Shown here: positions 41,164 to 45,142 of the stretch, piece by piece
Layout: each line of letters begins with the position of its first letter
How positions within the stretch are numbered: position 1 is the stretch's first letter
From: an uncultured Eubacteriales bacterium
GTDB lineage: Bacteria > Bacillota > Clostridia > Lachnospirales > Lachnospiraceae
Reading direction: 5' to 3'
DNA: 45,142 bases
NCBI GenBank assembly: GCA_900318615.1
Contig: ONLK01000007.1
Coordinates: 1-45,142, forward strand
Made by a program: the position numbers and the translations under genes
Notes under the pieces: generated by a model
The model's input: only the letters and a program-made list of their open reading frames with translations
Told to the model about the DNA's origin: nothing
Databases searched by the model: none

Positions 41164-42501
41164 ATGCCAGATGAAGGTGAAGCTATTATAAAAAGAGTCA
41201 TGCCGCACAGCACGGAGGCGGAGCAGTCGGTCATCGGTGCCATGATGATCAATCAGGAAGCAATTCCCCAGGCGATGGAGCTTCTGACGGCGGATGATTT
41301 TTATACGAAACAGTACGGTCTGGTCTTCGGGGCGATCACATCTTTATACAGTGAGAACAAGCCGGTGGATATGGTGACGCTGCAGAACCGTCTGAAAGAG
41401 ATGGATGTACCGCCGGAAGTTTCCAGTCTTGAATTTGCCAGAGAGCTGATATCGGTAGTCCCGACGTCGGCCAACGTAAAATCGTATGCGCAGATTGTGG
41501 CGGAGAAATCCCTGCTTCGCAGGCTGATTAACGTAAATGATAAAATTTCGAATGAGTGTTACAGCGGCAGGGAAAGTGTGGACAAGATCATGGAGGACAC
41601 GGAAAAAGAAGTGTTCCAGGTCCTTCAGAGGCACAATACCGCTGAGTACATACCGATTCGCCAGGTGGTTCTGAACGTTCTGGAGCGGATTGAAAAGGCA
41701 AGCCAGAATAAAGGAAATGTTACCGGTCTGCCGACCGGGTTTACGGATCTGGATTACAAAACATCCGGTTTTCAGAACTCAGATCTGATCCTGATTGCCG
41801 CCCGGCCTTCCATGGGAAAAACAGCCTTCGCGCTGAACATCGCCGGATACATGGCATTCCGGAAAAATCTTCCGGTCGCCGTATTTTCGCTGGAAATGTC
41901 CAATGAGCAGCTGGTTAACCGTCTCCTGGCCATGGAGTCACATGTAGATGCGCAGATGCTTCGAAACGGAAATCTTGATGAACATGACTGGACCAATCTT
42001 TCCGAAGGTGCGACGATCATCGGAAATTCCAATCTGATTATTGATGATACGCCGGGTATTACCATTACCGAGATGCGCAGCAAGTGCCGTAAGTATAAGC
42101 TGGAGCACAATATCGCCATTATCATGGTCGACTATCTGCAGCTGATGCAGTCGAGCCGCAGCGCGGAATCTCGTCAGCAGGAAATTTCTGAAATTTCCCG
42201 CTCGCTCAAGGGCCTTGCCCGTGAACTTCAGGTTCCGGTGGTGGCTTTGTCGCAGCTGTCGCGTGCCGTTGAGCAGCGTCCGGACCATCGCCCGATGCTG
42301 TCAGACCTGCGTGAATCCGGCGCCATTGAGCAGGATGCCGATGTTGTTATGTTTCTGTACCGCGATGATTACTACAATAAGGATTCGGACAAGAAGGACA
42401 TCGCGGAAGTCATCATAGCCAAGCAAAGAAACGGGCCGATCGGTACCGTAGAACTGGCATGGCTGCCGCAGTACACAAAATTTGCAAATCTTCAGAAATA
42501 A
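41164..42501 (+). CDS. dnaB: Replicative DNA helicase
   Basis: This hexameric 5'-3' helicase unwinds DNA at the fork. It has 445 residues, with an N-terminal primase-interacting domain (PHSTEAEQSVIGAMM, VDMVTLQNRL) and a RecA-like domain with Walker A ARPSMGKTA, AVFSLEMS, Walker B IIMVDYLQLM and the motif LSQLSRAVEQRPDHRPMLSDLRESGAIEQDAD. No intein is present. ATG at 41164 has a GAGGTG upstream but at a long distance. It follows rplI after 158 nt of repeat-bearing spacer. Confidence 0.96.
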   Translation: MPDEGEAIIKRVMPHSTEAEQSVIGAMMINQEAIPQAMELLTADDFYTKQYGLVFGAITSLYSENKPVDMVTLQNRLKEMDVPPEVSSLEFARELISVVPTSANVKSYAQIVAEKSLLRRLINVNDKISNECYSGRESVDKIMEDTEKEVFQVLQRHNTAEYIPIRQVVLNVLERIEKASQNKGNVTGLPTGFTDLDYKTSGFQNSDLILIAARPSMGKTAFALNIAGYMAFRKNLPVAVFSLEMSNEQLVNRLLAMESHVDAQMLRNGNLDEHDWTNLSEGATIIGNSNLIIDDTPGITITEMRSKCRKYKLEHNIAIIMVDYLQLMQSSRSAESRQQEISEISRSLKGLARELQVPVVALSQLSRAVEQRPDHRPMLSDLRESGAIEQDADVVMFLYRDDYYNKDSDKKDIAEVIIAKQRNGPIGTVELAWLPQYTKFANLQK

Positions 42502-42516
42502 GAAAAATTTTAAGAA

Positions 42517-42582
42517 ATAAGGCAGAGATAAGACAGAAACAAGGCAGGAATAAGACAGAAATAAGGCAGGAATAAGACATAA
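42517..42582 (+). repeat. 11-bp tandem repeat, 6 copies, after dnaB
   Basis: Six 11-bp units alternate between ataaggcagga and ataagacagaa from 42517 to 42582, so the array also reads as a 22-bp repeat. It begins 15 nt after the dnaB stop and ends at the terminator. Confidence 0.93.
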
Positions 42583-42618
42583 AAAGGGACTTCTGCGACA
42601 TGCAGCAGTCCCTTTTTA
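42581..42618 (+). terminator. Intrinsic terminator of dnaB
   Basis: aaaaagggact/agtccctttttt (42581-42591, 42607-42617) encloses ctgc/gcag and is followed by T residues. The symmetric A/T flanks allow use by the convergent CYTH gene. Confidence 0.9.
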
Positions 42619-42732
42619 TAAATAATCCGGGTTAATCTGAACAATCCGGATGAAAGGCCATAAATTATTCTGTCATAAATGCTTCTGCTTTAAATTTTAA
42701 ATGCTTCTGCCGTAAACAATTCAGCCTGTAAT

Positions 42733-43272
42733 TTAATCTAACGGGCAACCTTCTTTTCCCTTCGCTCTTGTCTCTATCCAGTATGCCCCCATTGTGGATC
42801 CGGGATTTTCCGATACATCATCCGACAGGTATTCGGAAAGCCCGATGTCGGACGGGTTAAAATGACGGGCGGATGCCTCATCCGGATACTCTATTTCCGC
42901 GTACCAGAATTCAGTAGGCATACCCTCATCGACATGGTTAACCTCCAGCTTCAGTCCGTTCGGCAGCTGATAGGTACGGCGCAGCTTCGGAATCAGCGGA
43001 AGTCCGATCTGATCCTCCAGTTCCGCGAATTTTTCTTTTGAGACGGAAACTTCGGTTTCCTTGCGGACAATCCCCTGCCCTGTCTTAAAGCAGACAATAT
43101 AATTCGTTTCATCGGCGGCAGTTTTTCCATCTAAAGCCGGTACCCGATTTTGTTCCTCACGGATACGTACCGTCGGATGAACGGTAATGTATCCCTGGCG
43201 CATGAATTGTTCTTTAATAAGAGGCAGCCCCGCCGGCCAGCCGCCAACCATCCATTTGCGTTCAATTTCCAT
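42733..43272 (-). CDS. CYTH domain-containing protein
   Basis: This 179-residue protein begins with the EXEXK signature of CYTH/triphosphate tunnel metalloenzymes (MEIERKW) and continues with YITVHPTVRIREE, NYIVCFKTGQGIVRKETE, RRTYQLPNGLKLEVNHVDEG, WYAEIEYPDE. Bacterial members hydrolyse inorganic triphosphate or similar; the substrate is not predictable. The ATG at 43272 is preferred to the GTG at 43284, because AGGG then lies a few bases upstream and the signature starts the protein. It converges on dnaB and diverges from the KtrB-like gene. Confidence 0.9.
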   Translation of the reverse strand: MEIERKWMVGGWPAGLPLIKEQFMRQGYITVHPTVRIREEQNRVPALDGKTAADETNYIVCFKTGQGIVRKETEVSVSKEKFAELEDQIGLPLIPKLRRTYQLPNGLKLEVNHVDEGMPTEFWYAEIEYPDEASARHFNPSDIGLSEYLSDDVSENPGSTMGAYWIETRAKGKEGCPLD

Positions 43273-43395
43273 AAATACCCTCACAGAATAAACAAAATAA
43301 AAAGAATAGACCGCCTTGCTGCAGTTCCTGAAATAAAAGGATAAACAACTCTATTGTAGTTCCTTTTCGGGGCAAGGTCAAATTCAGCACCGGCG

Positions 43396-43440
43396 CGGAA
43401 TATTTCCGTAATTTTCCGTGCAATTTGCGGAAATATTCCG
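43396..43440 (+). promoter_or_regulatory. 13-bp inverted repeat upstream of the KtrB-like gene
   Basis: cggaatatttccg (43396-43408) and cggaaatattccg (43428-43440) are perfect reverse complements separated by 19 bp. Each arm is itself almost palindromic (ggaatatttcc). It could be an RNA hairpin or paired operators for a dimeric regulator; it lies in the divergent spacer between the CYTH and KtrB-like genes. Confidence 0.75.
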
Positions 43441-43444
43441 ATAT

Positions 43445-43511
43445 TAACAAATCTTAATATGGCCTTTAACAAAATCCTAATTCCATTTCTTAAACCTTAA
43501 TCCCGTCTTAA
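43445..43511 (+). promoter_or_regulatory. Phased TTAA/CTAA boxes
   Basis: Seven yTAA boxes start at 43445, 43454, 43466, 43477, 43490, 43497 and 43508, most about 11 bp apart, just before the Shine-Dalgarno region of the KtrB-like gene. Direct repeats with helical phasing are typical binding sites of OmpR/PhoP-family response regulators. The resemblance is visual. Confidence 0.35.
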
Positions 43512-43551
43512 TGCCGCCGATGCCATACTTTAAATGAAGGAGGAGAGAAGT

Positions 43552-44877
43552 ATGAGTCTGTTCGGCGGGAAGAAGCATTTGTCTTCCTTTCAGATTATTT
43601 TTTATGGATTTTCTCTGCTGATCCTGGCGGGGGCGCTGCTTTTGATGACGCCGTTATCTTCCCGGAGCGGACAGTGGACTTCGATCCATGATGCGCTGTT
43701 TACAGCCACAAGTGCCGTCTGCGTGACCGGGCTTGTTGTCCGGGACACGGCCACGTACTGGTCGCTCTTTGGTCAGATGATTATTCTGCTGCTGATTCAG
43801 ATAGGTGGTCTGGGCATTGTTGTGACAGCCAGTGCCATTTCCATTGCCTCCGGACGGAAAATTTCGCTGATGCAGCGGGCTGTCATCCGGGATTCGATCA
43901 ATGCCCCGCAGCTGGGCGGGATTGTCCGGCTGACCCGTTTTATTGTGACAGCAGTGGCGGCTGTGGAAGGAACGGGTGCAGCCCTGCTGGCCATTCATTT
44001 TGTCCCGGCCTATGGGGTGAAAAAAGGGCTGTGGTACAGTGTTTTCCATTCGGTTTCGGCCATGTGCAACGCGGGATTTGACCTGATGGGGAATTACAGC
44101 TCGCTGATTTCGTGGGCATCGGATCCACTGGTACTAACGGTCATAGCGGCATTAATTATCATCGGCGGCATCGGGTTCATGACCTGGTATGATTTTTCAA
44201 AATATCATTTCCGGTTCAGGCGGTACAGCCTGCAGTCTAAAATGATTTTGATCAGCACGGCCATTCTGATTGTGCTGCCGACGCTGTATTTTTATTTCTT
44301 TGAGTTTAAAACCGGAGACCGGCCGGAGCGTTTTCTAACTGCATTTTTCCAGGCGGTCACACCGAGAACGGCAGGTTTTAACAGCGTTGACCTTTCCGGA
44401 CTTTCCGAAGCCGGAACCATGATCATGATTGTGCTGATGCTGACAGGCGGTGCACCCGGTTCCACAGCCGGCGGAATGAAAACGACGACGCTGTGTGTCC
44501 TGCTTTTGACGTCGCATTCCATTTTCCGCCGGCAGGACAAACCATCGGCGTGCAGACGCTGCCTGAGCAGCGATACATCGGTGAATGCCCAGACAATAGC
44601 ATTGATGTATGTGTTTTTGTTCATTACGGGCGCCTGCGTAATCAGCCGGATAGAGGGGTTTCCGCTTCTTACCTGCATGTTTGAGACAGCTTCGGCGGTG
44701 GGAACCGTCGGACTTACGCTGGGAATCACATCCGGCCTTTCCCTGGCATCGCGGGCAATCCTGATCGGACTTATGTTTGTAGGACGTATCGGCGGCCTCA
44801 CCATGATTTACGCCATCTTCAGCAGTCCGACGGTGCGCCGGCAGCCGTACGTGACGGAAAAAGTCATTGTAGGCTGA
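43552..44877 (+). CDS. TrkH/KtrB family K+ transporter subunit
   Basis: This 441-residue membrane protein has the four pore-loop motifs of the family: TATSAVCVTGLVV, SAMCNAGFDLMG, AVTPRTAGFNSVD and ETASAVGTVGLTLG. The short N-terminus (FQIIFYGFSLLILAGALLL) and overall length fit KtrB better than TrkH. KtrB needs a cytoplasmic RCK partner (KtrA), but no ktrA is adjacent upstream and the following partial gene does not start like one. ATG at 43552 is chosen because AAGGAGGAGAG directly precedes it; an in-frame ATG at 43534 lies before that site. Confidence 0.9.
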   Translation: MSLFGGKKHLSSFQIIFYGFSLLILAGALLLMTPLSSRSGQWTSIHDALFTATSAVCVTGLVVRDTATYWSLFGQMIILLLIQIGGLGIVVTASAISIASGRKISLMQRAVIRDSINAPQLGGIVRLTRFIVTAVAAVEGTGAALLAIHFVPAYGVKKGLWYSVFHSVSAMCNAGFDLMGNYSSLISWASDPLVLTVIAALIIIGGIGFMTWYDFSKYHFRFRRYSLQSKMILISTAILIVLPTLYFYFFEFKTGDRPERFLTAFFQAVTPRTAGFNSVDLSGLSEAGTMIMIVLMLTGGAPGSTAGGMKTTTLCVLLLTSHSIFRRQDKPSACRRCLSSDTSVNAQTIALMYVFLFITGACVISRIEGFPLLTCMFETASAVGTVGLTLGITSGLSLASRAILIGLMFVGRIGGLTMIYAIFSSPTVRRQPYVTEKVIVG

Positions 44878-44889
44878 GCCTGAGGGAAC

Positions 44890-44987
44890 GAAAAAGCCGC
44901 GGCAGGCTGAGAATGCAGCGGGAAAAAGCCGCGGATGGCTGAGAATGCAGCGGGAAAAAGCCGCGGCTGGCCGGGAATATGCAGCGG
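44890..44987 (+). repeat. 32-bp GC-rich tandem repeat, 3 copies
   Basis: gaaaaagccgcgg.nggctgagaatgcagcgg is repeated at 44890-44921, 44922-44953 and 44954-44987 (the last with a 2-bp insertion), followed by a decayed fragment. The array starts 13 nt after the KtrB-like stop and fills most of the spacer to the next gene. Confidence 0.93.
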
Positions 44988-45059
44988 ACAAAGCCGATGG
45001 AAGCGGCAGCTGGACGGAAGCGGCGCAGCTGGCCGGATTTTTGGGAAAGGAGAAGTTCT

Positions 45060-45142
45060 ATGTTATCTTCGTTTATACTTTGCGTTTCCGTGTTTTTGGA
45101 AATGATTTTTATTTATTTTGCGATCATTAAACTCTTTGATAT
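45060..45142 (+). CDS. 5' end of a truncated gene, hydrophobic N-terminus
   Basis: ATG at 45060 has GGAAAGGAG (45044-45052) at good spacing and opens a frame that runs off the window after 27 codons. The visible residues (MLSSFILCVSVFLE, then MIFIYFAII) are strongly hydrophobic, which suggests a membrane segment or signal anchor. It does not resemble the NAD-binding start of KtrA. The product is unknown. Confidence 0.5.
   Translation, partial: MLSSFILCVSVFLEMIFIYFAIIKLFD

Noticed and set aside
38179-44987. Repeat arrays as possible CRISPR loci
   Set aside because: Units are head to tail without unique spacers, periods are 11-39 bp, and no cas gene is in the window.
44945-45130. 61-codon plus-strand frame at the window end
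   Set aside because: It begins inside the 32-bp repeat array and is out of frame with the well-supported start at 45060.

Overview
The window reads as a chromosomal segment of a Gram-positive anaerobe of the Clostridia, most like a Lachnospiraceae genome. The grounds are a genome of roughly 50% GC with strong GGAGG-type ribosome binding sites and many intrinsic terminators; a class B sortase and a sortase-anchored surface protein ending in a KTGD-type signal; a GdpP-type c-di-AMP phosphodiesterase followed by rplI and dnaB; a rpsF-ssb-rpsR operon; class II aldolase, CBS/DRTGG pyrophosphatase and DegV genes. No prophage, CRISPR array, rRNA or complete insertion sequence is visible. The species call is inference.

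Layout. 1-230: tRNA-Phe and tRNA-Lys with a terminator. 275-5000: TSCPD-domain protein (minus), MTA/SAH nucleosidase, an anchored polysaccharide deacetylase behind a 19-bp tandem repeat, then on the minus strand a conserved small protein and a lipoprotein serine hydrolase of the class A beta-lactamase fold. 5100-13750: CBS-type pyrophosphatase, flavin reductase, murA with a structured leader, asnS, srtB, a sirtuin, and rpsF-ssb-rpsR. 13877-18377: a 1472-residue wall-anchored protein with SpaA/Cna-B-like domains. 18494-20729: fba and degV. 20850-21597: a unit with a near-consensus promoter and a strong terminator but no long reading frame, the best candidate here for an undescribed element (structured RNA and/or a 28-residue peptide). 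21796-27856: trkA-trkH and a TPR plus AAA-type ATPase fusion. 28045-33416 (minus): a nucleoside-type ABC importer headed by a complete guanine-type riboswitch with promoter, aptamer and terminator. 33519-38058: a TetR regulator with two palindromic operators, a GH13 glucanohydrolase and a glycogen branching enzyme with a histone-like tail. 38434-42501: gdpP, rplI, dnaB. 42733 to the end: a CYTH protein, a second (KtrB-like) K+ transporter subunit, and the start of a truncated gene.

Connections. Potassium handling and c-di-AMP recur: TrkA (RCK_C domains, a known class of c-di-AMP receptors), two TrkH/KtrB subunits, and GdpP, which degrades c-di-AMP. The sortase and the surface protein are a plausible enzyme-substrate pair although the S6/SSB/S18 operon and a sirtuin gene lie between them. 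A striking genome-style feature is that at least six spacers carry short tandem repeats (11, 16, 19, 27, 32 and 39 bp), one of which runs in register from the 3' end of rplI.

All positions, motifs and repeats were read by eye; no alignment, folding or database search was run.
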